64,000 nt of DNA from Castanea sativa (lineage: Eukaryota; Streptophyta; Magnoliopsida; Fagales; Fagaceae): the NCBI RefSeq assembly GCF_040712315.1, contig NC_134016.1, positions 3,077,501 through 3,141,500 on the forward strand, written 5' to 3'. Within the stretch, counting starts at the first letter, position 1; the number at the start of each line of letters is the position of its first letter. Below are positions 1 to 12,326 of the stretch, one piece after another. Under the pieces are notes generated by a model. That model did no database searches, was not told the DNA's origin, and saw only the letters and a list, made by a program, of their open reading frames with translations. A program made the translations under genes and the position numbers.

Positions 1-540
1 AGACAAAACACCAAAGCCTCCCAGATCTCCTTCCATTGACAATTCCCAACCTCTTTCACTTGTACTATTTTCCATTTCGTTGAAATCTCAAATTCCAAAA
101 TTGTAATTTCGTATTACCAAAGATCATCAAGTGCATTAGTTCTCAAAGACGAAATTCAAGTTTTCACATTCTCAAGTAAGACTCTGTTCTGGAAATTATA
201 TATTCTTCTTTTTATTTATGTTTTCATCAATATTATTATGACTATTACTATCAATTTTTATGCTTTATAACTCAAACCTAAACCTAATACCTCCACCTTG
301 TACAGAAAGAAAGATTTTTTTTCCCCTTTGTATAGGAACAAAATTGTTGTTCTCAAAGCTGTAATCTAAGAACTAAATCATCTTTCCAACAGATCATTTT
401 TTGCTAATTCCCCTACAATTGTTGTGGCAATGAAAGTCTAAATGCTCACTTGATCATCTTAATATAATTAATAATAAACAAAGTTTTACCCCAAACTTAG
501 TTGCAGCCTAAACTTACAACTTTGATTTAAAGAATTAACA
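1..540. other. AT-rich sequence, no gene recognised
   Basis: No long open frame and no recognisable protein motif is present. A GTAAGA-like donor context follows a CT-rich leader near 175-183, which could be the end of an untranslated first exon, but nothing downstream supports a gene. I see only ordinary AT-rich intergenic sequence. Confidence 0.5.
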
Positions 541-835
541 CGAGTAGATGACTATATATTTTAAAAATCTAAAAGTTAGATGACATGCTTTTTACATGGT
601 AAAATTTCGTGTCAATTAAATTTTATTTACTATTTCATATATAAACTTATTTTTTTATTTATAATTTGACATTATAAAAAATTAAAAATTAAATATTTAA
701 TTAATGACAATAATATTAATTTTTTATATTCTAAAAATTTTACAAATATAGAAGGTATAATGTAATTTAACGGTGAATTTGTCAAAATTTATATCCAACT
801 ATAAAATGTTGAGTATTGTTGTAACCTTACGCTAC
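541..835 (+). repeat. Diverged partial copy of the 37.5-40.2 kb repeat
   Basis: The order of short blocks (gactatatattttaaaaatc, a run ending ttatttactatt, ataaacttattttt, aaatatttaatta) matches the segments at about 38150-38350 and 39300-39400. This is an older, strongly diverged member of the same dispersed family, ending about 100 bp before the gypsy element. By-eye comparison only. Confidence 0.45.
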
Positions 836-932
836 GTTCAAACTCCTTGCCATCATCAAAATAAATAAAATAAAATAAAATCTTTGCCAATCTTTGTCCA
901 CTGGTAATTAGATACTTCTAATATTTACACAC

Positions 933-1685
933 TGTGGGGAGTAAAAGGACCCAAGTGGGCATATGGGCCTTTGGATTGTAGCATGAGGGCCGACCTGCTC
1001 TAGAGTTAAGAGTTTGTTAACTCTGCGAATTGGCCCATACGCCGAGGGTCTGAGCATACAGCCGAGGGCGAGCTTCTCCTCGGACAGATCCAAGAGAACT
1101 CAAAGCTTCATTATGAAGGTCAAGGCACAGCTCTGGAAAGACTAATGGTTAAAGGGAGAAACCCTGAATCTTCGAGGTACATCGGTGTTAGAAAAATACT
1201 AAAAAAAAAGGCTGCCACCACCACATTAAAAACTCTGCACCTACCTCCCTGGCCGCATTAATGGGGAAGTGACCCCTGAACAGTAGAACTGAAACTTCTG
1301 GTCACTATTCAAAGGTACTAAGAAAAGAAATATCTAGGGGGAGGGGGTTGGAGCAACACGTGGATAAAGCATCAGAAAAATAAGTATTTAAGGGGGATGA
1401 ACGCCAGAGAAAGAAGGGGGTCAGTAACAAAGAAAGAAATTAAGAATTGTAACTTCTACGAGAGAAAGAGAAATAATACAGAAGTAGTCCTCGGCTTACG
1501 TCCGAGGAGGTTTATTTGCAATTATCATTTGTTATTTACAAGTGTTTGTAACACTTAGCTTGTTATCAAGTTCTCATTACCTCTAACCTAGATTTCAAGC
1601 TCACACTCTACAAATTTATTGTTTAAGGCTCATTGGGCCTGAGCCCGTAATTGTCTTTGGGTCCAGGTGTAATTGTGCACTTACA
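933..1685 (+). repeat. 5' LTR of the Tat-type gypsy element
   Basis: 753 bp, starting TG and ending CA, and nearly the same as 11381-12136. A TATA-like agtatttaag lies near 1383. The sequence TCCTCGGCTTACGTCCGAGGA near 1490-1510 is an inverted pair and could fold in the RNA leader. Confidence 0.95.
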
Positions 1686-1686
1686 A

Positions 1687-1704
1687 TTGGCGCCGTCTGT
1701 GGGA
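1687..1704 (+). promoter_or_regulatory. Primer binding site of the gypsy element
   Basis: TTGGCGCCGTCTGTGGGA starts two bases after the 5' LTR. Its reverse complement ends in GGCGCCA, so it can pair with a tRNA 3' CCA end, as in other Tat elements. The exact tRNA was not assigned. Confidence 0.8.
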
Positions 1705-1732
1705 AATCTAGTTTAGAGGGAGCAGGGATACT

Positions 1733-4700
1733 ATGGCAGGCTTGGGTTCTCACCATGCAGAGTCACAGGGATCACAACCGGAGGATCTTTTCGAGCGTCT
1801 TGAGCGTCGAAGGGATCGTGAGGGAAGTGTCCATACAGAATACCCCGGGGCTAGCCATACTCATGGGGGGTAGCAACACCCATGAGGATGGTGCTAAAGC
1901 CATGCAGAAGGAGATTAATCGTTTGAAAAGAAAGCTGCGTCGCGCCAGACGTAAGTCTTCACCGTCCTCATCTAATCCTTCCTCAGAGGAGGTCTGGGGA
2001 GGTAGATACAGCTTAAGGTCATGCTCACCCCCCAGTGCAATGTCCTCTGGTGAGGAGGACGACCAGCCAGCTCCCAGACGCAAGAAGCTTCCTTCTAGGG
2101 GCTTAGGGAACGATGCTATGAGTCGGGCGTTGCACCAACTCTCCAAATCTCCGTTTTCACGGAGGATTGAGAAAGGGAGGCTTCCTAGGAGGTTTACTCA
2201 GCCCACCTTTACCATCTACAATGGCCGGACTGATCCGGTGGAGCACGTGAGTCACTTTAACCAGAGGATGGCGGTGCACTCTCATAACGAGACCCTGATG
2301 TGTAAAGTTTTCCCCTCTAGCTTGGGACCTGTTGCTATGAGGTGGTTCAACGGCCTTAAATCGGGGTCTATAGGTTCGTTTGGGGAGCTCACTAGAGCAT
2401 TCCCTTCGCGGTTCATTACGTGTAGCAGGGTACCTCGGCCATTGGACTCGCTGCTATCCATGACCATAAGGGAAGGGGAGATGTTGAAAGCATATTCCGA
2501 CCGGTACTAGGAAATGTTTAATGAAATAGATGGTGACTTCGATGAGGTGGCGCTCAATACCTTTAAGGTAGGTCTTCCTACTGATCACGACTTGAGAAAG
2601 TCTTTGACTAAGAAGCCCGTCCGCAGCGTACGTTGCCTCATGGACCGTATTGACGAGTACAAAAGAGTGGAGGAAGACCAGCAGCAAGGAAAAGGTAAGG
2701 AGAAGGTTATCCCACAAGAGAGAAGGGATTTCAGGTCGGATAAATATCACAACAACAAGCCGAGAAGAGATTATGTCGGTCAATTCGGCTCGGCAGCAAC
2801 TCAGGCCGTGAACACTGTGTTCCGAGAACCAGTGCACCAATTATTGGAGAAAGTTCGTAAGGAGCCCTTCTTCAGGTGGCCTAGTAAGATGGCAGGAGAC
2901 CCTGCGAAGAGGAATCAGAACCTCTTTTGTCAGTACCATCAGGACGTGGGCCACACTACCGAGAACTGTCGGACCCTTTGGAACCACTTGGAGCAACTGG
3001 TCAGTGAAGGAAAACTAAAGCAGCACTTGTGTCAACCTGGTGGACAGGGCAGCCAATCTGGCTCGAACAATCAGAAGAATAATCCATCTCGGCCGGCATT
3101 GGGAACAATTAACGTTATTTTCGCTGCACCTGGCAGGACTAGCTCAGGTCCCACTAGGGTGATGGCGGTTTCCCATTCTCAGGCCGAGGAGGCAGGCTGC
3201 AGGCCGAAGAGGTTGAAGGTGACTTTACCTGTCTTGGGATTTTCAGAGGAGGATAAGGTTGGTACTATCCAACCCCATGACGATGCTCTTGTAGTTACTC
3301 TTAGGATAGGGAGTTATGATGTGAAGAGAGTGATGATTGATCAGGGCAGCGGTGCAGATATCATGTACCCTGATTTATTTAAGGGGCTAAGGCTGAAGTT
3401 GGAAGATCTTACTCCTTATGACTCGCCACTCATATGCTTCGAAGGAAGGGCCGTTGTGCCAAAGGGACAGATTCGTTCGCCCGTCCAATCCGGCTCAGAA
3501 ACGGTTGAGGTGGATTTCATTGTGGTCGACGCGTACTCCCCATATACAGCCATCCTCGCCAGGCCATGGCTGCACGCTCTGGGAGCTATCTCCTCTACCT
3601 TGCATGTTAAGGTTAAGTTCCCCTCGGGGGAGTATGTTGAGGAAATCCTCGGCAGCCAATCGGTGGCCAGGCAATGCATATCGGCTGCAGTGCTTCATCA
3701 GACAGAAGCCGAGTCATCAGCTTTGCCCATCCAAGAGTCATAGCAATTAATAGCTCCGGATGCACCTGGAACAGTGACAGGAGAGGAGGCTATTTGTGAG
3801 GAGTTAGAGAAGTTTTTGATAGCGGATGACCCAGAGAGGTTCTTCCAAGTTGGCATACGTTTGCCACACCAGGAGAAGATGGAGTTATTGAAATTTCTGA
3901 AGGACAATATTGATGTTTTTGCGTGGGACCCTTATGAGGCTCCAGGCGTAGATCCGAGCTTCATTTGTCATCGTTTAAACGTCAACCCTGCCATTGTTCC
4001 GAGAAGGCAGCCCCCTCGGCGTTCTTCCAAAGAACATTCCGAGGCTGTGAAGGAAGAGGTGCTCAAACTCAAGAGGGCTGGGGCTATTAAAGAAGTTTTC
4101 TACCCGGAATGGTTGGCGCATATGGTTGTGGTTAAAAAGAAGAATGGAACGTGGAGAGTATGTGTGGACTTCACAGATTTGAACAAGGCCTGCCCTAAGG
4201 ATTCGTTCCCAATGCTGCGTATTGATCAACTGGTGGATGCCACTGTCGGACATCCTCGAATGAGTTTTTTGGATGCCTTCTAGGGTTACCATCAGATTCC
4301 ATTAGCATTGGAGGATCAGGAGAAGACCGCTTTCATTACTCCAACAGGGAACTACCACTATAAGGTTATGCCATTTGGATTGAAGAATGCTGGGGCTACC
4401 TACCAAAGAATGATGACCAGAATGTTTGAACAACAACTAGGGAAGACCATTAAGGTGTATGTAGATGATGTGGTGGTGAAGAGCAAAACAATACCTTCAC
4501 ACGTCAAAGATCTAGCCGACACCTTCCAGGTGCTAAGAAAGTACAAGTTGCGCCTTAACGCCTCAAAGTGCTCCTTTGGCGTGGGATCTGGAAAGTTCCT
4601 GGGGTGTATGATTACTCACAGAGGCATAGAGGTGAACCCAGCGCAGGTCAAGGCTATTCAGGATTTGCAGCCGCCTCGGAACCCAAAAGAAATCCAGAAA

Positions 4701-7055
4701 TTGACCGGAATGATTGCTGCATTGAATAGGTTTATCTTTCGGTCAGTTGACCGATGCCGTCCTTTCTTCCAATTGTTGAATAAGTGGAAAGGGTTTCAAT
4801 GGACCGAGGACTGCGTGTTAGCTTTTAAACAGCTTAAGCAATATCTTTCTCGGCCACCCATTTTGTCTCGCCCCGAGGCGGACGAGGTTTTGTTTGCTTA
4901 TCTGGCAGTGGCCATCCACGTGGTCAGCCTGGTCCTTATAAGGAATGAAAGTGAGGTGCAAAGACCGGTCTACTACGTTAGTAAGTCTTTAAGTGAGGCC
5001 GAGATGCGCTATCTACTCTTGGAGAAAGCACTTCTGGCCATAGTTCATGCCACGCGCAAGCTTCCTCATTATTTCCAGTCTCACACTGTGGTGGTTCTGA
5101 CCTAATTGCCTCTCAAGGCGGTGTTACGCAGCACCGATTACTCTGGTAGGGTGGCAAAGTGGGGAACCATTTTAGGAGCTTTTGACGTTAAATACAGGCC
5201 TCGCACCTCGGTGAAGGGGCAGGTCCTCGCTGACTTGGTGGCAGAGTTTACCGAACCATTGCTAGAAGAAACTCTGAAAGAGGCGCGCATGGATGAAAAA
5301 TCAGTTGGTGTGATCACAGCCGCAGTACCTCCGACTTGGAAAGTGTATGTCGATGGGGCAGCTAATCAGAGAGGGTCTGGTGTTGGACTTGTCCTAATGT
5401 CTCCTGAGGGGATTGTCTTCGAAAAATCTTTGAGATTGGCGTTCTTGGCTACTAATAATGAGGCCGAGTATGAAGCAGTCTTGGTGGGCATGAAGATGGT
5501 ACGTAGGATGGGTGGAAAGGAAATCCATGTGTTCTCGGAATCTCAGTTAGTGGTCGGCCAAGTCATGGGGACCATGGAGGCTAGAGACCCCAGAATGCAG
5601 GAATATTTGGCCCAGGTCAAGCGTCAGCAAGCTGAATTTGACTCCTTCGTCTTAGCTCACATTTTTAGGAGTGGAAACATCCATGTAGATTCTTTGGCTA
5701 CGTTAGCGACGTCCTCGGCTCAGGGTTTGCCCAGGATTATCCTCGTGGAGGATTTGCTAGAGCCAACTTTTACCATTGTTAGCGCAGTTCGCATTCACCT
5801 GATAAGGCCTGGACCTAGTTGCATTGACCCGGTTATATCTTTTCTTAAGAATGACATCCTTCCTCAGGACAAATCTGAAGCAGATAAGATACATCGAAAG
5901 GCGCCACGTTTCTGGTTGTCCGAGGACCAGAAACTGTATAAACGGTCCTTCTCAGGACCATACTTGTTGTGTGTGCATCCTGAATCAACAGAGGCACTTC
6001 TGGAAGAACTGCATGAAGGGATTTGTGGGAGCCACACCAGGGGAAGGTCCTTAGCCCACAGAGCTCTGACTCAGGGTTATTGGTGGCCCAATATGCAGAG
6101 GGAGGCTCAAGACTATGCTCGAAAGTGTGATCAATGCTAGAGGTTCGCCCCTAATATTCATCAACCTGGAGGGGCTTTCAACCCTCTCTCCAGTCCTTGG
6201 CCTTTTGCACAATGGAGATTGGACATAGTGGAGCCATTTCCAAGGGCTGCAGGAAACAAAAGATGGCTTCTCGTGGAAACAGACTATTTCACTAAATGGG
6301 TTGAGGCCAAGCCCTTAGCAAATATCAGAGATGATTCCAAGAAGTTTGTCTGAAAAAACATCGTCACTAGATTCGGTATACCACACACACTTATCTCAGA
6401 CAATGGCGTTCAATTCGACAGCAAGGCTTTTAGGAAATATTGTGGTGATATGGGCATCATAAATAGATACTCCACCCCAGCTTATCCTTAGGGAAATGGG
6501 CAAGCCGAGGCCGTTAACAAGGTCATAGTCAGTGGGCTGAAGAAAAGGTTGGACGATGCGAAGGGCAGATGGGTAGAAGAACTCCCACATGTCCTGTGGA
6601 CGTATCGGACTACACCGCGCAGGTCCACGGGAGAAACACCATTCTCTATGACTTATGGAGCCGAGGCGGTGATACCTCTGGAATCTGGCTTTCCCACCCT
6701 GAAGACGAGTTCTTTTAGCCCGAAGAATAACGATGGACTCCTGGAGAAAGGTCTTGACTTACTTGAGGAACGACGCGAGGCAGCTATGGTCCAAATGGCT
6801 TACTATCAACAGAAGCTTAAATGGGGATATGATGCCCACATAAAGCTAAGGCCACTCGCACCTGGGGATCTTGTACTAAGAAAAGTTGTGGGCACTTCTA
6901 AGAACCCAGGTTGAGGTAAGCTAGGACCAAACTGGGAAGGCCCCTATCGCATTGTTTCCGTAGCGGGCATAGGGTCATATCGGCTAGCCGACCTAGATGA
7001 AAGAATTGTACCACGCCCATGGAATGTGAATAACCTTCGAAGGTATTATTATTAA
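1733..7055 (+). pseudogene. Gypsy gag-pol polyprotein, broken by stops
   Basis: The probable start is the ATG at 1733. That frame shifts at a run of six G (1865-1870) into the frame used to the natural TAA at 7053-7055. Order of domains: gag with a basic stretch; a variant zinc knuckle (C-x2-H-x4-H-x4-C, near 2935); aspartic protease with IDQGSGAD (near 3338; Gln replaces the usual Thr or Gly); reverse transcriptase with YVDD (near 4457); RNase H; a second RNase H (5330-5720, YVDGAAN and NNEAEYEA); integrase zinc finger (HHCC, about 6010-6140) and core with SDNG and GNGQAE. In-frame stops: 2508, 3741, 4281, 5103, 6138, 6351, 6489 and 6912. Most occupy positions where relatives have Gln or Trp, so they look like C-to-T changes. 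No product can be made. Confidence 0.93.
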
Positions 7056-7111
7056 TAAAATGTGCTTTTGTTAGTTAGTAGTTCAAATTATAAATACTTC
7101 AGGGGCTTGCA

Positions 7112-7960
7112 GTTACTATTATTAAGTGTCGAACAGAAACTTGGTTAAGTGTAGTCCTCAGAGCACAAACCTTGTGAAAATTGATATCTTGTCATTTGTT
7201 AAACAGAACCTTAGTTATGCCGGGTCCTCGGACCTCCTACTTTGGGAAAATTAACATTTGAAGTTACTATTATTAAGTGTCAAACAGAAACTTGGTTAAG
7301 TGTAGTCCTCGGACCACAAACCTTGTGGAAATTGATATCTTGTCATTTGTTAAACAGAACCTTAGTTATGCTGGGTCCTCGGATCTCCTACTTTGAGAAA
7401 ATTAACATTTGAAGTTACTATTATTAAGTGTCAAACAAAAACTTGGTTAAGTGTAGTTCTCGGACAGCAAACCTTGTGAAAATTGATATCTTGTCATTTG
7501 TTAAACAGAACCTTAGTTATGCCGGGTCCTCGGACCTCCTACTTTGGGAAAATTAACATTTGAAGTTACTATTATTAAGTGTCAAACAGAAACTTGGTTA
7601 AGTGTAGTCCTCGGACCACAAACCTTGTGGAAATTGATATCTTGTCATTTGTTAAACAAAACCTTAGTTATGCCGGGTCCTCGGACCTCCTACTTTGGGA
7701 AAATTAACATTTGAAGTTACTATTATTAAGTGTCAGACAGAAACTTGGTTAAGTATGGTCCTCGGACCACAAACCTTATGGAAATTGATATCTTGTCATT
7801 TGTTAAACAGAACCTTAGTTATGTCGGGTCCTCGGACCTCCTACTTTGGAAAAATTAACATTTGAAGTTACTATTCTTAAGTGTCAAACAGAAATTTGTT
7901 TAAGTATGGTCCTTGGATCACAAACCTTGTGGAAATTGATATCTTAGTTACTGTTCTTAT
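7112..7960 (+). repeat. 151-bp tandem array inside the gypsy element
   Basis: The unit starting GTTACTATTATTAAGTGTC begins at 7112, 7263, 7414, 7565, 7716 and 7867, an exact spacing of 151 bp, and the last copy decays after about 80 bp. Units differ by only a few substitutions. It lies between the pol stop and the antisense gene, where Tat elements often carry tandem repeats. The stretch 7961-8330 beyond it is AT-rich, without a gene, and holds degraded pieces of the same unit. Confidence 0.92.
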
Positions 7961-8330
7961 TCTTATCACATGCTTTGTGGAAATCACTATTTTTCTATTC
8001 GTTAACTTAGATTTTAAGTTCTATATCATTAAGTGTTAAATAAATTTTTGCAAGGAATAACCCTCAGACCTGACATCCTGCTCAGAGTAATACTTCACAT
8101 TACAAAGGTTCAACCATCATATGGGTCTTTTAACTAAGGCATTGATTAATGACCAAACTAAGTTATACAACTGTTTTGAAGTTATAGTTGTTTGATTGGT
8201 GGAGTTAGACTTACTTATTCTGTTTTCCCTTTAACTATTTATTAGTGAAAACTTTCATGGCAAGCACAAAAAGAATAAGGTAAAACAAAGACAACATGAA
8301 CGAAAGTTGAATAAAAATGTTCTTCATTAA

Positions 8331-10892
8331 TTATATACAAAAAAGGGGAGTACCGAAAGTTCCTATACTAGGCCCTAAACTAGGGAGGGGGTCTTGGAGG
8401 GAGCTGCTGCCAGCCTCAGTGCTCTTCAGTTCCAGCTCAAAGGTGGACAAGGCTTGTTTCCCTTTGTCTGTTGAAGGAATGAGGGGCTCCACGTTTTGAA
8501 TTTGCTCCTTCTCGGCACCACCACACTCATCCTTCTCTTTATGGGAACCTTCAGGTTCTGTAGGATCAGGAACAAGTTCTTGCACCACAGGAAGAAGGGC
8601 AGAAGAGGCAGCAACAGGAGGGTCTTCAATTTCCTGTATGTCTAGGGGAAGCCAAATATTCTCGGGCTTCCTCAGCTCGGAAGCTTGAGGAACCCCTGCT
8701 GCATTCATGGCCTCTCCCCAGACCTGCTGACAGTACTCTCGGCACAAGGCCGCAAAAGTTTCTGTCAGCTGTTCTTGCGTTCTAGTCACCCCCTCTTGAT
8801 AGCTGGCCTTCTTTGCTGCCTCCAGTGCGTGCTTGTGGGCGCGAGCATCCTCCTTCGCCCGTGTAAGCTCCTTTTCCAAGTCAGAGCGTGCCTGTTGGAC
8901 TTGGGCGAGCTCGTCATCCTTTTGGCGGAGAAGCTTACGCTGCCCCTCCACTTGGCTCTCCATCGCCTTCAAGCTGGCTTCAGCACCATCCCTCTCTCTT
9001 TTTAGATCGGCCAGCCTTGATGTGATCTTCCCATTCTCTGCTAGGGCCTGGCTTAGGGACCTTTCTGCCTCTTGCCTTAGCTCTTGCTCCATCCCAGCGC
9101 GCTTCTGAGAATCCTCCACGAACTTCTCGGCCGCGAAAACTTCTTGGATGGACTGCAAAAATGTCAGGAGGTTAAAGATGGTAAAGTGGTTAGAATAAAT
9201 ATAAAGTACGAGTGCGAGGTGGAACTTACCAGAGCTAAACCCCTTTTTAATGAAAGGAACAGCTGAGGCTGACCCATCTTCTCCAAGGTTTCCATGTCCT
9301 TGGGCAGCAGAAGAGGACGCTCCAACACTTCGGCCAGATGGTGGGCATGGCCTTGTTGGACTGCCCTAATGCTGGAGTGGCAGGGAATTGGTGCGCCGTC
9401 CAGTCTCAAGTCAGGAGACCAGGTAGCTGGTGCTCGGCGCACCTCGGCCACGTCTCTGATCTCCCCACTTTCAACTGAGCGGGCGCGCCCTTTGCCCTTG
9501 TTCAGCTCTCTGGGCCGGCAGGCGCGTTCTTCTTTGGCTTCTCGCCACCAGCCCCCTCGGCATCCACCTTTCTTTTCTTCTTATGATCGTCGGTGGGAGG
9601 TTTAGGCTAGGCTAGAGGAGGGGGTGGTGGCAAGGCAGAGGGAACTAGGGACCCCCTCGTTCCCTTTTTGGCCACTCTCGCGCCTCTCGCGGTCATGAGG
9701 CCCTTAAGCTCGTCCATGTCTTCCTCAATGAAGCTGTCTTCTGGACATGCTATCACTAGGCCCACGATCCCAGAGGTCTCGGCTACTTCTTCTTCCTTGT
9801 CGGAAAGAACAACGAACGGGTTTCCGCGAGGTCGTGGGGAGTCCTCAAACTGAAACTGTTCTATCTCCTCGTCCAACGTGTTCGAAGAAGACACTCGCTC
9901 CTCTAGGACAGCAATTGCCTGAGAGTGCACAGCGAGGGGGACTGCTGCTATGGGCTGTGTGTACAATACGGTGTGAGGGGCGTCAGGGATGTCGTGGTCA
10001 GCCAAAAAGTGCGACCTAGCTACGTGAATCCTTCTTTGCCTCCGGTCACCCGCAATTATTGAGTTCTCGATCTCCTAGAAGTCCGAAGAGATAGGGTTGT
10101 ACCTTAGAATCAGATGAGCTGCCCTCACTTGTAAGTCTTCGCTGACGAACACCTCGGAGCGTAGCACTCGATTCAAATCGACAACGTTGCAATGGCTTAA
10201 ACGTGGGCGTACGAGTTGCTTATCTGCAAAGAAAGACATCCAAATAAACAAACATGGTCAGATTCGTAGAACATGTAATAAATTAAAGTTAGATGCTCAA
10301 GTAAATGCAAATGCACATTCCTAGATGATAGAGGGAGTTATAGGGTAGGAAGTTAAATCCTAAGGTGTCGCACCTGGATCTCCCCACTCAACTGGGCAGT
10401 GGGGGCCGTCGTGCCAGTTGCCTGAGACGATGAGGTAGTCATCCTTCATGCCCTTATTAGACTTGGATAAACAGGAGATTAACCTAACTACGCTAGAACG
10501 GGATTTGATGTAATAACCTATATTTTTAAGTTTATGGCACTCGTACATGAAAACAACGTCGTGCCAGGTAAGGTTGAGACCCATCTGCTCGTTTAGAGCG
10601 TCGACACTACCTAAGACTCTAAAAACGTTGGGAGCACACTAATCGGGACACAACCGGTGGTTGCGGAGGTACTCCCTGGTTACGGGTTTCATTGGGAGGG
10701 TCATTCCACCTTCTACGAAGGCGACCATTGGGATAATGACCTCTCCGGTTTTCCTAGAACCGGCCACGGCTTCTGCCGGGCAGTATTTTAAACCTACATC
10801 ACTAGGGATGTTATACTTAGCTCTAAAACCTTCCATCCCAGCGGCGGTATCAACTAGACACATAAACTTTCCCATCAGAAAGGAACGAAAGA
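8331..10892 (-). pseudogene. Antisense gene of the Tat element, with introns
   Basis: Three exons can be read on the minus strand. Exon A is 10892-10374. Exon B is 10223-9230, after a 150-bp intron (GT at 10373, AG at 10224). Exon C is 9152-8331, after a 77-bp intron (GTAAG donor at 9229, TTTTTGCAG acceptor). The reading frame joins correctly across both introns. Exon A has EGGMTLPMKPVTREYL and WHDVVFMYE, which resemble the family called putative gypsy-type transposon (PF04195, from memory). Exon B has a KKKRKV nuclear-localisation-like stretch near 9565. Exon C is a long Glu/Lys/Arg-rich coiled coil. It is broken by TAG at 10641-10639 and 10078-10076, by further stops and by a frameshift between about 9600 and 9451. 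A further upstream exon may end at a GTAAGTG donor near 10980. Such antisense genes are known from Tat elements, but their role is not. Confidence 0.75.
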
Positions 10893-11380
10893 CTAAGTTC
10901 TAAAAGGGAAAACGGTTAGAAGGGGAGCCAAGGACAGGATCCGAGGAGAATGGGTTAAGGAAAAGGAATAATCACTTACAAATTTGAAGTTGTGCGAATT
11001 TCCACAGATTTGTGCAGACAAAAGGTGATTACTGATGTTTTGATGGGATTAGCCTCTGAAGAAATAAATGAAGGCGCAGGTTCCCGAAGCGTCACGACGT
11101 GCGGGAAGCGGCCTCGAAATTACATTTGTCCCGCCCAAATTTTCATGGAGTAACAAGGGCCGTAGGATGCTCATCTCACCGTTGAACGTGGGGGACAAGG
11201 CGTAACTTACGGTAATAAATGCGCGCGTTTTTGAAAATAAAACCGCCAAGTGGCATCTTCTGGAACGTGAAACGGTCTCCACACGTGCAATTATTTACAA
11301 AACGTGTGAGGTAAGTCCTCGTTGGATCAAAACCCTATTTTTCTCCTCGGATGATGAAAAGTAGAGTTTTGAGGGGCTAT
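10893..11380. other. Spacer with possible first antisense exon, then polypurine tract
   Basis: On the minus strand a short exon-like stretch near 11040-10980 ends in a GTAAGTG donor and would feed exon A of the antisense gene. On the plus strand a purine-rich run (agtagagttttgagggg) ends just before the 3' LTR and is the likely polypurine tract. Nothing else is recognised. Confidence 0.5.
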
Positions 11381-12136
11381 TGTGGGGAGTAAAAGGACCC
11401 AAGTGGACATATGGGCCTTTGGACTGTAGCATGGAGGGCCGACCTGCTCCAGAGTTAAGAATTTGTTAACTCTGCGAATTGGCCCATACGCTGAGGGTCT
11501 GAAGATACAGCCGATGGCGAGCTTCTCCTCGAACAGATCCAAGAGAACTCAAAGCTTCATTATGAAGGTCAAAGCACAACTTTGGAAAGACTAATGGTTA
11601 AAGGGGGAAACCCTGAATCTTCAAGGTACACTGGTGTTAGAAAAATACCAAAAGAAAAGGCTGCCACCACCACATTAAAGACTCTGCACCTACCTCCCTG
11701 GCCGCATTAATGGGAAAGTGACCCCTGAACAGTAGAACTGAAACTTCTGGTCACTATTCAAAGGTACTAAGAAAAGAAATATCTAGGGGGGAGGGGGTTG
11801 GAGCAACACGTGGATAAAGCATCAGAAAAAGAAGTATTTAAGGGAGATAAACGCCAGAGAAAGAGGGGGGTCGGTAACAAAGAAAGAAATTAAGAATTGT
11901 AACTTCTAAGAGAGAAAGAGAAATAATACAGAAGTAGTCATCGGCTTACGTCCGAGGAGGTTTATTTGCAATTATCATTTGTTATTTACAAGTGTTTGTA
12001 ACTCTTAGCCTGTTATCAAGTTCTCATTACCTCTAACCTAGATTTTAAGCCCACACTCTACAAATTTTATTGTTTAAGGCTCATTGGGCCTGAGCCCGTA
12101 ATTGTCTTTGGGTCCAGGTGTAATTGTGCACTTACA
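11381..12136 (+). repeat. 3' LTR of the Tat-type gypsy element
   Basis: 756 bp, TG to CA, matching the 5' LTR with about 30-35 substitutions and three one-base indels by eye. It is followed by CACAC, the target duplication. Confidence 0.95.
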
Positions 12137-12312
12137 CACACTTTACAATTAAGTATCATTAGAAAACGATATTTATTCACATATATATTATTACACAATT
12201 CATGATTATTACACTTTAGCCAAATGGCTCTTAATTGTAAATTCTTTGGTTCTTTAGTGTTGGGTAGTTGTCCTTCTTGTTTTGATGATGTTATTAGGAA
12301 GGAAGCTTGTTG
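12137..12312. other. Host sequence between gypsy and CACTA elements
   Basis: About 175 bp of AT-rich DNA. It includes the right copy of CACAC and ends with TTG, the left target duplication of the CACTA element. No gene is seen. Confidence 0.6.
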
Positions 12313-12326
12313 CACTACAAAAAAAA

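Larger units (their letters stand above)
933..12136 (+). mobile_element. Full-length Ty3/gypsy LTR retrotransposon, Tat type
   Basis: Two LTRs (933-1685 and 11381-12136) begin TGTGGGGAG and end TTACA. They flank a primer binding site, a gag-pol region, a tandem repeat block and an antisense gene. The 5-bp target duplication CACAC is perfect (928-932 and 12137-12141). A second RNase H domain between the usual one and integrase, and an extra antisense gene before the 3' LTR, are known hallmarks of the Tat clade. The LTRs differ at roughly 30-35 of about 753 positions by eye (4-5 percent), so the insertion is not recent. The coding region is dead (eight nonsense codons), so this copy cannot move without help. 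Confidence 0.95.

Noticed and set aside
7112..7960. CRISPR-like regular repeats
   Set aside because: Units of 151 bp are contiguous with no unique spacers, and the setting is a plant retrotransposon.
9084..10019. Plus-strand frames across the antisense gene
   Set aside because: The minus-strand frames carry the domain motifs and splice sites. The plus-strand ones are shadows.
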